From NCBI RefSeq assembly GCF_025979705.1, contig NZ_CP110137.1, forward strand, positions 1-64,000: 64,000 nt of DNA, written 5' to 3'. The stretch comes from Hymenobacter sp. YIM 151858-1. Lineage in GTDB: Bacteria; Bacteroidota; Bacteroidia; Cytophagales; Hymenobacteraceae. Below the pieces are notes generated by a model that was given only the letters and a program-made list of their open reading frames with translations, searched no databases and was not told where the DNA came from. Position numbers and translations under genes: made by a program. Shown piece by piece: positions 43,895 through 53,154 of the stretch. Numbering within the stretch: position 1 is the first letter of the stretch; every line of letters starts with the position of its first letter.

Positions 43895-45223
43895 TTAGCT
43901 CAACTCACCCCGCAACAGCTGCTGGTACCAGCGGCCCGAATCCTTGACGGTGCGCTGCTGGGTGGCGTAATCCACGTGCACCAGCCCGAAGCGGGGGCGG
44001 TAGCCTTCGGCCCACTCAAAATTGTCGGTAAACGACCAGGCAAAGTACCCGTCCACCGGCAGCCCGTCGCGCCGGGCCCGCAGCACCTGCCCCAGGCAGG
44101 CCCGCAAGTAGGCCTGCCGGGCCGGATCCGCCAACCGGCCGTGCACGGGTGCCGGATCGGGAAAGGCGGCGCCGTTTTCTGTTACGATCAGCCTTGGAGC
44201 GTTTGGATAGGACGCGAACTGCCGGAGCAGGTGGTACAGGCTTTCCGGGTACACCTCCCAGCCCATGGCCGTGCAGGGCACGCCGCGGTCCTCGGCTTTG
44301 ACAAGCCTGGCCCAGAGCAGGGGCACCCAAGGGGAAAAGCGCACGACTTCGCGGGTGTAGTTCTGCACGCCCAGAAAGTCGAAGGCGAAGGGCAGGCGGG
44401 CTTCGTCGCCAGCCAGCACGTAGCGCTCCAGCCAGCGCAGGGCCGGCAGCTCGGCGATGGGGTAGCCCAGGCCCAGGGCGGGCTCCACGAACAGGCGATT
44501 GAGCAGGGCATCTGCCCGGCGGGTGGCGGCCTCGTCGCGGGGATTGCCCGGGCGGGCCGGGGTAAGATAGGAGCAGGAAAAGGTGGTGCCGATCTGCGCC
44601 GCCGCGGGCAGGGCGGCGCGCAGGGCCCGGCCACCTTCTGCTTGTGCCAGGGCCGCGTGGTGGGTGGCCGAGAGAAAGGCGCCCAATGAGCGCCGGCCTG
44701 GGGCGTGCACTCCCAGCAGGTGACCGGCTCCGGTAAACACCAGAGGCTCGTTGAGCACCATCCAGTGGCGCACCCGGTCGCCGAGGCGGCGGGCCAGCAG
44801 GTCGGCGTACTCGCCGAGCCAGCCCACGACCGCTCGGTTGGTCCAGCCCCCCCGGCGCTCCAGGGCCAACGGCAAATCCCAGTGGTACAGGGTCAACCAG
44901 GGGGTGATCCCGCGCGCCAGGCAGCCGTCGACCAGCTTGTCGTAGTAGTCCAGCCCGGCTTGGTTAACCTGCCCGGTGCCGCTGGGCCGCACCCGCGACC
45001 AAGCCACGGAAAACCGGTAATCGGGAATGCCCAGGGCGGCAAGCAAATCCAGGTCGGCCGGCCAACGCCGGTAGAACTCGCAGGCGGCACGCGCGTGCTG
45101 CCCGTTCTTAATGCGGCCGCGCCGCGCCACGAAGGCATCCCAGATGCTGGGTCCCTTGCCGTCGCAGTCGCCAAAGCCTTCAATCTGATAGGCCGCGCTG
45201 GCTACGCCCCAGCGAAAGTCCAT
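43895..45223 (-). CDS. Family 1 beta-glucosidase (5' end probably lost)
   Basis: A 442-aa GH1 glycosidase from the internal-looking ATG at 45223 (MDFRWGVASAAYQIEG). GH1 hallmarks are present: WGVASAAYQIEG, the acid/base glutamate in MVLNEPLVF (Glu159), the nucleophile in IVTENGAAF (Glu349), and the conserved end YFAWSFTDNFEWAEGY. Similarity to GH1 enzymes continues upstream in frame for about ten residues (SPADFSRADFG) without a start codon, and then the sequence is antisense to an M14-peptidase fragment. The catalytic core is complete, but the native start is probably missing, so expression is doubtful unless 45223 is used. Confidence 0.85.
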   Translation of the reverse strand: MDFRWGVASAAYQIEGFGDCDGKGPSIWDAFVARRGRIKNGQHARAACEFYRRWPADLDLLAALGIPDYRFSVAWSRVRPSGTGQVNQAGLDYYDKLVDGCLARGITPWLTLYHWDLPLALERRGGWTNRAVVGWLGEYADLLARRLGDRVRHWMVLNEPLVFTGAGHLLGVHAPGRRSLGAFLSATHHAALAQAEGGRALRAALPAAAQIGTTFSCSYLTPARPGNPRDEAATRRADALLNRLFVEPALGLGYPIAELPALRWLERYVLAGDEARLPFAFDFLGVQNYTREVVRFSPWVPLLWARLVKAEDRGVPCTAMGWEVYPESLYHLLRQFASYPNAPRLIVTENGAAFPDPAPVHGRLADPARQAYLRACLGQVLRARRDGLPVDGYFAWSFTDNFEWAEGYRPRFGLVHVDYATQQRTVKDSGRWYQQLLRGELS

Positions 45224-45278
45224 GCCGAAGTCGGCCCGGGAAAAATCCGCGGGGGAAGATGTTGGGTAAAAGGCCGGC

Positions 45279-45950
45279 GGCTCGTACGCGGCTCTGGACA
45301 AGGCCACCGTGGAGCGCCTGCGCCGCTGGGTGCAGGAGGGCGGCACGCTGATCACCCTGAAGAACGCCTCGGAGTGGGTGATCAAGCAGGGAATCGTGCG
45401 CGAAAAGCTGCTGATTCCGGCCCACGGCGGTTGGGCTGATACGACGGCGCTGGCCGAAGCCGTGGCGGCCATTGCGCCGCCGAAACCCAACGCCACCCGG
45501 CAGCCAAAGCCGGCGCTGCCGCCTGCCCGCCGCGCGGACTTCGTGAGCCAGGACCAGGAGGGCACCCACGCCATTGCCGGCTCCATTTACCAGGCCGATG
45601 TCGACATCACCAACCCCATCGGCTTCGGCTTGACCAGCCGCAAGCTCTACGTGTTCCGCAACGGCACCACCTTCCTGCGGCCCAGCCGCAACCCCTACGC
45701 CACCGTGGTGCAGTACACTCCCGCGCCGCTGGTCAGCGGCTACGTTTCCGCCAACAACCTGCGGCAGATTCGTAACTCGGCGGCCGTAGTGGTCAGCAAG
45801 GCGGGCAATGGCCGCGTCATCTTGTTTGCCGACGACCCGAACTTCCGTCACTACTGGCACGGCACCGCGCGTCTGTTTACCAACGCCTTGCTGTTGGGTT
45901 CGCTCCTCAACCTGCCCGACGGCCCGTCCGGCATTGCGGCAGAGGAATAG
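45279..45950 (+). pseudogene. C-terminal fragment of an M14-family zinc carboxypeptidase
   Basis: The reading frame from about 45279 (GSYAALDKATVERLRRWVQE) to the stop at 45948 matches the C-terminal part of large M14 metallopeptidases of Hymenobacter-type bacteria: QEGTHAIAGSIYQADVDITN, GFGLTSRKLYVFRN, VSGYVSANNLRQI and GRVILFADDPNFR. The catalytic zinc domain (H-x-x-E and H) and several hundred residues upstream are missing. In the matching frame, a stop (TAA at 45267) lies just before the homology. The fragment starts where the divergent GH1 gene also loses its 5' end. Non-functional as a peptidase. Confidence 0.75.
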
Positions 45951-45993
45951 CACCGCTACCGATCGTAAACTTTACAGCAATCCTTTTTTCACG

Positions 45994-46017
45994 GAAAGCC
46001 CCGGCACCGGGGCTTTC
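45994..46017 (+). terminator. Rho-independent terminator after the M14 fragment
   Basis: Perfect 11-bp arms GAAAGCCCCGG/CCGGGGCTTTC with a two-base loop, preceded by TTTTTT (useful on the minus strand) and followed by a T-rich tail. It may also isolate the convergent metal-efflux operon. Confidence 0.8.
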
Positions 46018-46225
46018 TGCATTTCTCAGGGTTAAACCACTGCATTCACAGGCTGGTGGGGTAGGCGGCGTGGCCCCAACGAGGTCAATCCTGAGCAAGT
46101 CAGCAACAAAGCAACCGGCTGGCCGCAACGGCACACCAGTACTGACAGATTAAATGCCCGCCGCGTGCGGCCAATCCTTTTGCGTAACCCAAGGGCTGGT
46201 AAGTCCTGGCACGTCAGGCACGGCG

Positions 46226-49200
46226 TTAGCTAGCCGAGGAAGTAGCTGCGGGCCCTTGACCAGCAGGGGCGGTAAATGGAGGTGCGTCGATTACAGCAGG
46301 CTGCACCTGCAGACTTGCTGCGCGGTAACTGGCGAAATACTCGGCCAAGGCTTTTTCTCCCACCAGCCAGAATACTACGGGCGTGACGATGATGTCAAGG
46401 AAGGTTGAGGAAAGCAGCCCGCCGAGGATAACCGTAGCAACCGGATAAAGGATTTCCTTGCCCGGCGCGTCCTTAGCCAACGTTAGCGGTATCAAGGCCA
46501 GGGCAGCCACCAATGCCGTCATCAGCACCGGAACGAGCCGTTCCAAAGAGCCCCGGATGATCATGGGCTTACCGAACTGTTCGCCTTCGTGCTCCACCAG
46601 GTGGATGTAGTGCGAAATCATCATGATGCCGTTGCGCGAGGCAATGCCCGTAAGCGTGATAAAGCCCACCATTGAGGCAATGCTGAACGTGCCTCCGGTG
46701 AGCAACACCGCCACTACCGAGCCAATTAAGGCTAATGGAATGTTAAGCATAACCTGCAGCACCATGCGCGGGGACTTGAAGTGCGAGTAAAGCACCAGAA
46801 AGATGCCCGCCAGGGAAAACAAGCTCAGCCACAGGATCTTCTGCGAAGCCGACTGCTGGCTTTCAAACTGCCCGCCGTAGGTAAGGTAGTAGCCGCTGGG
46901 CAGTTGTACTTGCTCGCGCACCCGCTGCTGGATTTCCTGCACCGTCGAGCCCAGGTCGCGCTCGGCCACGTTAAGCGAAATAGTAATGCGGCGCTGGGTG
47001 TTTTCGTGGTTGATGGTGTTCGGACCCGGCTCGTAGCTGATGTCGGCGATGGCGCTGACGGGCACGAAGCCCCCGGCCGGCGTTTCCACGCGCGTGTTGG
47101 CAATGGCCTGCAGGTCGTTGCGCTGCTCTTCGGGCAGCTTCACCACCAGGTCGAAACGCTGCTGCCCGTTGAGCATCTGCGACACAACGGAGCCTTGAAA
47201 CAGCGTCTGCAGGTCCTGCACCACCTCACCGCGCTGCATGCCGTAGGCACGCAGGGCCTGGTCGCGCGGGCGGATGAGCAGCTGCGGTATCTGCACCTGT
47301 TTTTCTACCTGCAGGTCTACCACGCCCGGCACGGTGGCCGCGGCGTCGCGCACCTGGGCGGCGTAGCGGCGCAGCTCCAGCAGGTCGTTGCCGAAGAGCT
47401 TGATGGCCACCTGCGCCCGCACCCCGGAGAGCAAGTGGTCGAGGCGGTGGGAGATGGGCTGGCCGATGTTGACGTTTACGCCTTTAATCAAGCTCAGGCG
47501 CTGGCGCAAATCGGCTAGAATTTCGTCGCGGCCGCGCATCTCGCGGCCTTCTTTCTCCAGCTCATCTTGCGACTTGAAAGCCACCTCGATTTCGGAGTTG
47601 TTTACCGATTCGGCGTGCTCGTCGAGCTCGGCGCGGCCGGTACGCCGGGCGGTGTAGGCCACTTCCGGCACCTCCAGCATCAGTTGTTCGCCAATGGTAC
47701 CTAGCTTGTTCGATTCGGTAAGCGAGGTGCCCGCCGGAGCCGAGAAGTTGACCGTGAGCGAGCCTTCGTTGAAGGGCGGCAGAAACTCGGTGCCGAAAAA
47801 CGGGACCATGGCCGCCGCCGCGATGAACAGGGCCGCCGTAGCGGACAGTACCCAGCGCGGGTGCTTCAAGCCCCAATCAAGCAGTCGGGTGTCTTTGCGC
47901 TTCAGCCAGCGCACCAGCGGCCCGTCGGTTTCGGCGTGGCTCATCTGCTTCATGCGAGGCAGCAGGTAGTAGCAGAGCACCGGCGTAACGGTAAGCGAAA
48001 CGAACAGCGACGCCACAATGCTGGTGATGTAGGCGATGCCCAGCGGCGCGAAAATGCGGCCTTCCATGCCCTCCAGCGCGAACAGGGGCAGGAACACCAG
48101 CACCACGATGATGGTGGCGTACACGATGGAATTGCGCACCTCCGAGGAGGCCGCGTACACGACCTGCAAGGCTGGCTTTGAATTTGGCAAGTGCCGGTTT
48201 TCGCGCAGGCGCCGGTACACGTTTTCCACGTCCACGATGGCGTCGTCGACCAGCTCGCCGATTGCAATGGCCAAGCCCCCTAGGGTCATGGTGTTGATGC
48301 TGATGCCGGCGAAGCGAAACACCAGCGCTGTTACCAGCAAGGACAACGGAATGGCTACCAGCGAGATGAACGTGGTGCGTACGTTCAGCAGGAAGGCAAA
48401 CAGCACGATGACCACCAGGATGGCCCCGTCGCGCAAGGCTTCTTCCACGTTGGTGATGCTCGACTCGATAAACTCTGATTGCTTAAACAGGCGCGAGTTG
48501 AATTGCACGTCTTTGGGCAGTGAGGGCTGCAAGCCGCGCAATGCGGCTTCCACGCGCTGGGTAAGGTCGACGGTGGCGGCGCTGGGCTGCTTCTCGATGC
48601 TCAGAATCACGGCCGGCTTACCGTTTACGCTGCCGTCGCCGCGCTTAAAGCGGGCCCCGAACTGCACCGTAGCCACTTGCGCCACAGTGATGGGCGAGCC
48701 TTCGCGGTAGCCGACCACGATGTTCTCGATTTCCTCGACCGAGCGCAGTCGGCCCAGGTTGCGGATGAGCACTTCGGAGCCCTGCCGGTCGAAGAAGTTG
48801 CCGGTAGTGTTCAGGTTAGACTGGCGCAGGGCTTCTTCTACCTGGTTGATGGTGAGCCCCGAGGCGTTAAGGCGGTTCAGGTCCACGAGCACTTGGTACT
48901 GGCGGGTGTCGCCGCCGATAGGAATCACCTGCGCTACCCCCGGAATGGAAAGCAGGCGCTGACGCACGGTGTAATCGGCGAGGGTGCGCAGATCGGCATT
49001 GGAAGTTTGCCCGCTGCTGGTCATGCCCACGAGCATGATCTGGCCCATCACGGAGGAAATAGGACCAAGCACCGGCGAAACGCCCTGCGGCAGCTGTTCG
49101 CCCACCGTTTGTAGCTTCTCCGACACAATCTGCCGGGCGGTGAAGATGTCGGTGCCGTAGTTGAACTCTACGAATACCATCCCGAGGCCAATAGCCGAGT

Positions 49201-49453
49201 TGGAGCGCACGGCGGCTACGCCGGTGGCTCCGTTCAGGGCCGTCTCTACCGGCAAGGTCACCAGGGCTTCCACTTCTTCGGGCGCCATGCCCGGCGACTC
49301 CAGGAATACCGTTACCCTAGGGCGGTCGAGGTCGGGCAGTACGTCCACCGGCAGGTCGCGGGCCGTGAACAGTCCTGCCACGATGAGCGCCGCCGCGAAG
49401 GCCAACGCCAGCAGGCGGTTCTGCAGCGCAAAACGAATGATTTTATCGAGCAT
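46226..49453 (-). CDS. Heavy-metal efflux RND pump (CusA/CzcA family)
   Basis: A 1,075-aa inner-membrane RND transporter, full length. N-terminus MLDKIIRFALQNRLLALAFA; porter-domain segments such as AIGLGMVFVEFNYGTDIF; the TM4 signature GGLAIAIGELVDDAIVDVENVYRR, typical of HME pumps; second half with FSAPAGTSLTESNKLG and the end region GIASRNGIMMISHYIHLVE. HME pumps expel mono- or divalent metal ions from periplasm or cytosol. The downstream His/Met-rich partners in this cluster suggest a copper/silver-class substrate, but the exact metal cannot be read from sequence. It is the last gene of the cluster, 41 bp after the adaptor. Confidence 0.93.
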   Translation of the reverse strand: MLDKIIRFALQNRLLALAFAAALIVAGLFTARDLPVDVLPDLDRPRVTVFLESPGMAPEEVEALVTLPVETALNGATGVAAVRSNSAIGLGMVFVEFNYGTDIFTARQIVSEKLQTVGEQLPQGVSPVLGPISSVMGQIMLVGMTSSGQTSNADLRTLADYTVRQRLLSIPGVAQVIPIGGDTRQYQVLVDLNRLNASGLTINQVEEALRQSNLNTTGNFFDRQGSEVLIRNLGRLRSVEEIENIVVGYREGSPITVAQVATVQFGARFKRGDGSVNGKPAVILSIEKQPSAATVDLTQRVEAALRGLQPSLPKDVQFNSRLFKQSEFIESSITNVEEALRDGAILVVIVLFAFLLNVRTTFISLVAIPLSLLVTALVFRFAGISINTMTLGGLAIAIGELVDDAIVDVENVYRRLRENRHLPNSKPALQVVYAASSEVRNSIVYATIIVVLVFLPLFALEGMEGRIFAPLGIAYITSIVASLFVSLTVTPVLCYYLLPRMKQMSHAETDGPLVRWLKRKDTRLLDWGLKHPRWVLSATAALFIAAAAMVPFFGTEFLPPFNEGSLTVNFSAPAGTSLTESNKLGTIGEQLMLEVPEVAYTARRTGRAELDEHAESVNNSEIEVAFKSQDELEKEGREMRGRDEILADLRQRLSLIKGVNVNIGQPISHRLDHLLSGVRAQVAIKLFGNDLLELRRYAAQVRDAAATVPGVVDLQVEKQVQIPQLLIRPRDQALRAYGMQRGEVVQDLQTLFQGSVVSQMLNGQQRFDLVVKLPEEQRNDLQAIANTRVETPAGGFVPVSAIADISYEPGPNTINHENTQRRITISLNVAERDLGSTVQEIQQRVREQVQLPSGYYLTYGGQFESQQSASQKILWLSLFSLAGIFLVLYSHFKSPRMVLQVMLNIPLALIGSVVAVLLTGGTFSIASMVGFITLTGIASRNGIMMISHYIHLVEHEGEQFGKPMIIRGSLERLVPVLMTALVAALALIPLTLAKDAPGKEILYPVATVILGGLLSSTFLDIIVTPVVFWLVGEKALAEYFASYRAASLQVQPAVIDAPPFTAPAGQGPAATSSAS

Positions 49454-49494
49454 GGTCCGTAAGAGAGCCGCCGCTAGGTAGGGGCAAGCTCACC

Positions 49495-50640
49495 TTATTG
49501 GTTGAGGTAGATGGATTTAAGCTGGTAGGTGCCTTGCGTAACAACCCGGTCGTTTTCGCTGAGGCCGGCCAGAACGGTTGTCTGCTGGGCGTTGGCGGTG
49601 CCGGTTTGCACGTAGCGCACCTTAAAGACTTCCGGGGCCGTGTGCACGTACACCACTGGCTTGCCGTTGAGGTCGGTAACGGCCGAGGTCGGCACTGTAA
49701 GTTGCTTGGCCCCCCGGCTGCGACTGATGACCTGCACGTTTACGGCCTGCCCCGGGCGGATCAGCACGCTGCTGGCGCCATCCACGGCCAGAATCAGCTG
49801 GCGCGCTTGGTTCACGGGGTTGACCACGTTGCTGAACGATACAACCTTTGCCGGCACGCTGCCCTGCTGCCCTTGCAAGCCCTCGATGCGAAACTGCGCG
49901 TCGGGCGTGACGCTGCCTAGGTCCTGAGGAAACACTTGCGCCTGCACCTGCAGCTTGCCAGGATTGAGCACGCGCAGCAGCTCGTCGCCCTGGTTTACCT
50001 GCTGACCCACGGTTAGGGAGAAGTTGTCGACGGTGCCGCTGATGGGCGACGTGATGGTTACCCGCCGCTGCTGGCCTTGGTTGTTCAGAATGGCCGCGTT
50101 CTGGCGCGCCTGGCGCAGCCGCAGCTCGGCGTTGACGACGTCTTTGCGGGCGGCAATGTCCTCGATGCTTTTCAGGCGGGCGTAGTCGCGCTCGGCGGCC
50201 CGTAGCTCGGCCTGGGCGTTGGCGCGCTCGGTGGCCAGGCCAATTTGCTCGGGTGCTGCCAGCGTCTGGTCGAGCACGGCCAACACCTGCCCGGCGCGCA
50301 CCTGCTGGCCCACCTGCACGGGCAGACTAACGAGCCGGCCGGTTTGCGGCGCCACGGCGCGGCCTTCGCCGCCGCTGGCTGGCGCTACCGTGCCGTAAAG
50401 AGTGGCCTGGGTGGTGAAAGCGGAAAAGGTGGCCAGGCTGGTGCGCACCTTGAATAGGAACTGGCTTTCCTTAGGCAACGCCACCTCGTCGGGGGCACTG
50501 GCGGCGGCCGACGACTTAGCCACGGTGGTACCGTGGTCTTCGCCGTCGTGCGCCCACAACGAGGCCGGCGGGGGCAGCGCCACAGCCAGCACGGCGGTGG
50601 CCGCGGCCGCCGCGGCAAGTAGCTTACGCGGGGTTTTCAT
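49495..50640 (-). CDS. RND periplasmic adaptor (CusB/CzcB-type membrane fusion protein)
   Basis: A 381-aa adaptor. Signal peptide, then AHDGEDHG at about 30, a His/Asp-rich metal site. Barrel-sandwich hybrid domain (GRLVSLPVQVGQQVRAGQVLAVL), a helical hairpin (ANAQAELRAAERDYARLKS, LRLRQARQNAAIL), then TITSPISGTVDNFSLTVGQQV, beta-barrel and membrane-proximal domains. It bridges pump and TolC channel. The start at 50640 is preferred to an ATG two codons upstream. The start overlaps the end of the upstream gene by 17 bp, implying translational coupling. Confidence 0.92.
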   Translation of the reverse strand: MKTPRKLLAAAAAATAVLAVALPPPASLWAHDGEDHGTTVAKSSAAASAPDEVALPKESQFLFKVRTSLATFSAFTTQATLYGTVAPASGGEGRAVAPQTGRLVSLPVQVGQQVRAGQVLAVLDQTLAAPEQIGLATERANAQAELRAAERDYARLKSIEDIAARKDVVNAELRLRQARQNAAILNNQGQQRRVTITSPISGTVDNFSLTVGQQVNQGDELLRVLNPGKLQVQAQVFPQDLGSVTPDAQFRIEGLQGQQGSVPAKVVSFSNVVNPVNQARQLILAVDGASSVLIRPGQAVNVQVISRSRGAKQLTVPTSAVTDLNGKPVVYVHTAPEVFKVRYVQTGTANAQQTTVLAGLSENDRVVTQGTYQLKSIYLNQ

Positions 50641-51226
50641 AGGCAAGGGAGTTTTGGGGGCCGCGACGACGCAGCAGCACCACGGTGAGCAACACGCCGG
50701 CTAGAAAGGCACCGGCAATAAGCAGCCATAGCTTCCAGCCGCTCAACCAACCGGTAGCCGCAGCAGGCCCGGCAGCAGCCGGGAGTTCTTTCCCAACCTC
50801 AATGCCTTCGAGCAGCAGAAGGTCGGCTTGTTCGCCGGCCACGATGTTCACCGTTAAACTGTACTTCTGATTTGCCGGGAAGCGCCCTTCCACTAGGTAC
50901 ACGCCCGGGGCTTGCCGGGTAGCCGTAAATTTTTCATAGGGCGCCTCCGGTACGGTCAGCGTGAGCTGGGCGCTGTCGACGGCAGCGTTGCTGGCGTAAT
51001 CCGACACGAACAGCTGCAGATGCGCCGGCTCGCCCTTCTTTAAAGGCTGAAAGCGCAACAGCAGCTCAAACTGCTCGGACAGGGCCGCTACCGAGAAGGA
51101 AGTAGCGCCCGGGGCCGGCGAGGTGGCAGCTCCGGCGCCGTGGTCTTCGCCGCCGTGCGCCCAAGCCTGGTGGCCGGCCGCTAAGGTCAGTGACAATAAA
51201 AGGAGGTAGATCAGGCGCTGTATCAT
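50624..51226 (-). CDS. Exported metal-site membrane protein of the efflux operon
   Basis: A 200-aa protein: signal peptide (LLLLSLTLAAGHQAWA), then HGGEDHG near the mature N-terminus (a short His/Asp/Glu metal-binding motif like that in the adaptor), a beta-sandwich domain (AHLQLFVSDYASNAAVDSAQLTLTV), and one C-terminal span (LWLLIAGAFLAGVLLTVVLL) with a basic tail. It overlaps the TolC gene upstream (ATGA) and the adaptor downstream. It may pass metal to the adaptor, or fix the complex to the inner membrane. Not recognised beyond that. Confidence 0.75.
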   Translation of the reverse strand: MIQRLIYLLLLSLTLAAGHQAWAHGGEDHGAGAATSPAPGATSFSVAALSEQFELLLRFQPLKKGEPAHLQLFVSDYASNAAVDSAQLTLTVPEAPYEKFTATRQAPGVYLVEGRFPANQKYSLTVNIVAGEQADLLLLEGIEVGKELPAAAGPAAATGWLSGWKLWLLIAGAFLAGVLLTVVLLRRRGPQNSLAYENPA

Positions 51227-52467
51227 TGGCCTCGGAGGTAATTTAACTCGACCAGCGCCTGCCCATAGTCGCGCAGGGTGGTGAGGTGGGTGGTCTGAAT
51301 GTCAAACGCTTGGCGCAGGCTCTGGAACAAGACCAGGTAGCTTACCTCGCCGGCTTGAAAGAGTCGTTGGGAAGCCCCGATGATGGTACGCGCCTGAGGT
51401 AGCCCTGTCTGCTGGTAGTACCCCAGGCTGGTGTTGAACTTGCGCACGTCGGCGACGGCTTGCCGGTACTGCGCGCTTAGCTCAAGGCGCTGCACATCTA
51501 GCTCGGCCGAGGCCGCCTCAGCACGAGCCGTGGCGGCCTGCAGCTGCGAGCGGTACGTCCAGAACCACAGCGGCACCGACAGCCCAACCTGGAAGCGGTA
51601 ACGGTACGGGGAGTTGCGCTCTTCGGCCTGGTTCAGGTAGCCCAGCGTGAGCGCCGGGGCTCGCTGCGCCCGCACCAGGCTGATGCCGGACTGGCTAAGC
51701 CGCACGGTCTGCTGGTAGTAGCTTAGCGTGGGGCTGGCGGCTACCGCGCTGCTATCGGTCGTGGGCAGCTCGGCCAGCAGCGCAGTACCTTGGGTAGCCA
51801 GCTGCTGGCCAGCTTGGCGCAGATCGGAGGTTGTGGCCAGTTCCGGCGCGTTGCCTTGGCCGATGAGCAGCCCTAACTGCTGCTGCGCGGCCTGCAGATC
51901 GGTGCGGGCCTGCGTCAACAGATTGGCCACCTGCCGGGCTTCGGCTTCGGTGCTGACTTTCTGCAGCAGGTCGATTTCGCCGGCGGCGTGCAGGCGGCCC
52001 ACGGCCACGTACAACCGTTGGTACAAGCTGTCTTGCTGCGTAAGCTGGCGCACCACCGCCTCGGCGTATTGCAGGTTCACGTAGGCCCGGCGCACATCGC
52101 GGCGCACGGTGGCCAGCTGTACCAGTTGATTGCGGCTGGCCAGTTCAATGCCGGCCTGGGCCTGCTTAGCTTGGCGCCGGTAAACAGCCGGCGACTGAAT
52201 GGTCTGGACGGCCCCAAAGGTGTAAAAGTACCCGGAGGGCGCATCCAAGAGCAAATCAGGATTTGGCAGGCTGAACGAGCCCCGTTTGAGAGCCCGTTGC
52301 TCATCAAGCTGGCGGGCCGCTTGGCGCAAACGAGGGTGCTGCCGCTCCGCCCGGGCCACGGCGCTGTCCAGGCTTAACACCTGCGCCTGGGTTAACAACG
52401 GGCGCAGCCAACCCACGGCGAAGGCCACGAGAAGCAAGACGCGGAATCGGAAGGTTGTCGGAATCAT
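51223..52467 (-). CDS. TolC-family outer-membrane channel (CusC/CzcC-type)
   Basis: A 414-aa protein with signal peptide. Two TolC-type repeats of long helices: LSLDSAVARAERQHPRLRQA, ELASRNQLVQLATVRRDVRR, and LQAATARAEAASAELDVQRL, with strand segments between. The protein provides the outer-membrane channel of the tripartite pump. It overlaps the next gene by 4 bp (ATGA) and is the first gene of the core TolC-(metal protein)-adaptor-pump set. Confidence 0.92.
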   Translation of the reverse strand: MIPTTFRFRVLLLVAFAVGWLRPLLTQAQVLSLDSAVARAERQHPRLRQAARQLDEQRALKRGSFSLPNPDLLLDAPSGYFYTFGAVQTIQSPAVYRRQAKQAQAGIELASRNQLVQLATVRRDVRRAYVNLQYAEAVVRQLTQQDSLYQRLYVAVGRLHAAGEIDLLQKVSTEAEARQVANLLTQARTDLQAAQQQLGLLIGQGNAPELATTSDLRQAGQQLATQGTALLAELPTTDSSAVAASPTLSYYQQTVRLSQSGISLVRAQRAPALTLGYLNQAEERNSPYRYRFQVGLSVPLWFWTYRSQLQAATARAEAASAELDVQRLELSAQYRQAVADVRKFNTSLGYYQQTGLPQARTIIGASQRLFQAGEVSYLVLFQSLRQAFDIQTTHLTTLRDYGQALVELNYLRGQ

Positions 52468-52575
52468 GTATTCGGAGTCAACCGCGGCATGGGCCGGCGC
52501 TGCAGCAGGTGCGGGCAGCGCCTGCCGGCCACGGAGTGAGCGGCAGCGGGCGTACTCGTCCGACTGCCGTAGCCG

Positions 52576-53106
52576 TTAGGATTTCTTCGCCAGGTCCATG
52601 CCGCAAGTCGGGCACTTGCCAGGCTTGGTGCTTTCGCTGCCTGTGCAGCCCATCGGGCACACGTAGCCGATGGCTTTGGCCCTGGCGCTGGTGCTGGCGA
52701 GCTTGTCGTAGCGGGCGTTGATGGTTTCGCTACCCCGGCGCAGGGTCAGAATAGCCGTGGTGGGCGGGGCCCCGGCGGGCAAGGCAGCGCGCAACTGGTC
52801 AGCGCCAAAGGGAGCCAACTTCACGGTGGTGGTCTTGCCTCCGTGCAGCACCATGGCCGTGCCGGTCAGGCCTTTGTTGGGCAGTACCTGCTCCTTGTCG
52901 TCGAGCAGGTAGGCCGTCATCAGGCCGTTCTTAAGCACCAGCTCCACGTGGTACTTGCCCGCCGTGCGCACGATGCCCCCGTGCGGGGCGCTGTGGGCGT
53001 GGGTTTCTCCGGCGGCCTTATGCGTTTGGCCGTGCGAGTGCTGAGCGGAGAGGGAAAGCGGGGCGGTCAGCAGCATGGCTCCCACCAGGTAGGGAATGAG
53101 TTTCAT
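52576..53106 (-). CDS. Exported metal-binding protein with C-terminal heavy-metal-binding domain
   Basis: A 176-aa protein. Signal peptide (LVGAMLLTAPLSLSAQ), a His-rich stretch (QHSHGQTHKAAGETHAHSAPHGG), a beta domain, then the heavy-metal-binding motif IGYVCPMGCTGSESTKPGKC plus PTCGMDL, the CPMG-x-CP-CGM signature common in copper/silver resistance loci. It probably buffers or delivers periplasmic metal. It stands 109 bp upstream of the TolC gene on the same strand. Confidence 0.85.
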   Translation of the reverse strand: MKLIPYLVGAMLLTAPLSLSAQHSHGQTHKAAGETHAHSAPHGGIVRTAGKYHVELVLKNGLMTAYLLDDKEQVLPNKGLTGTAMVLHGGKTTTVKLAPFGADQLRAALPAGAPPTTAILTLRRGSETINARYDKLASTSARAKAIGYVCPMGCTGSESTKPGKCPTCGMDLAKKS

Positions 53107-53154
53107 GGTCAGGGGTGAAGAAGGGAGAGGGTTAATTGCTGGTGGCGGCCTAGA

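Noticed and set aside
45309-45950. Peptidase fragment as a complete gene starting at the GTG at 45309
   Set aside because: Similarity to M14 peptidases extends upstream of that codon, the catalytic domain is absent, and a stop precedes the homology, so it is a truncated remnant.
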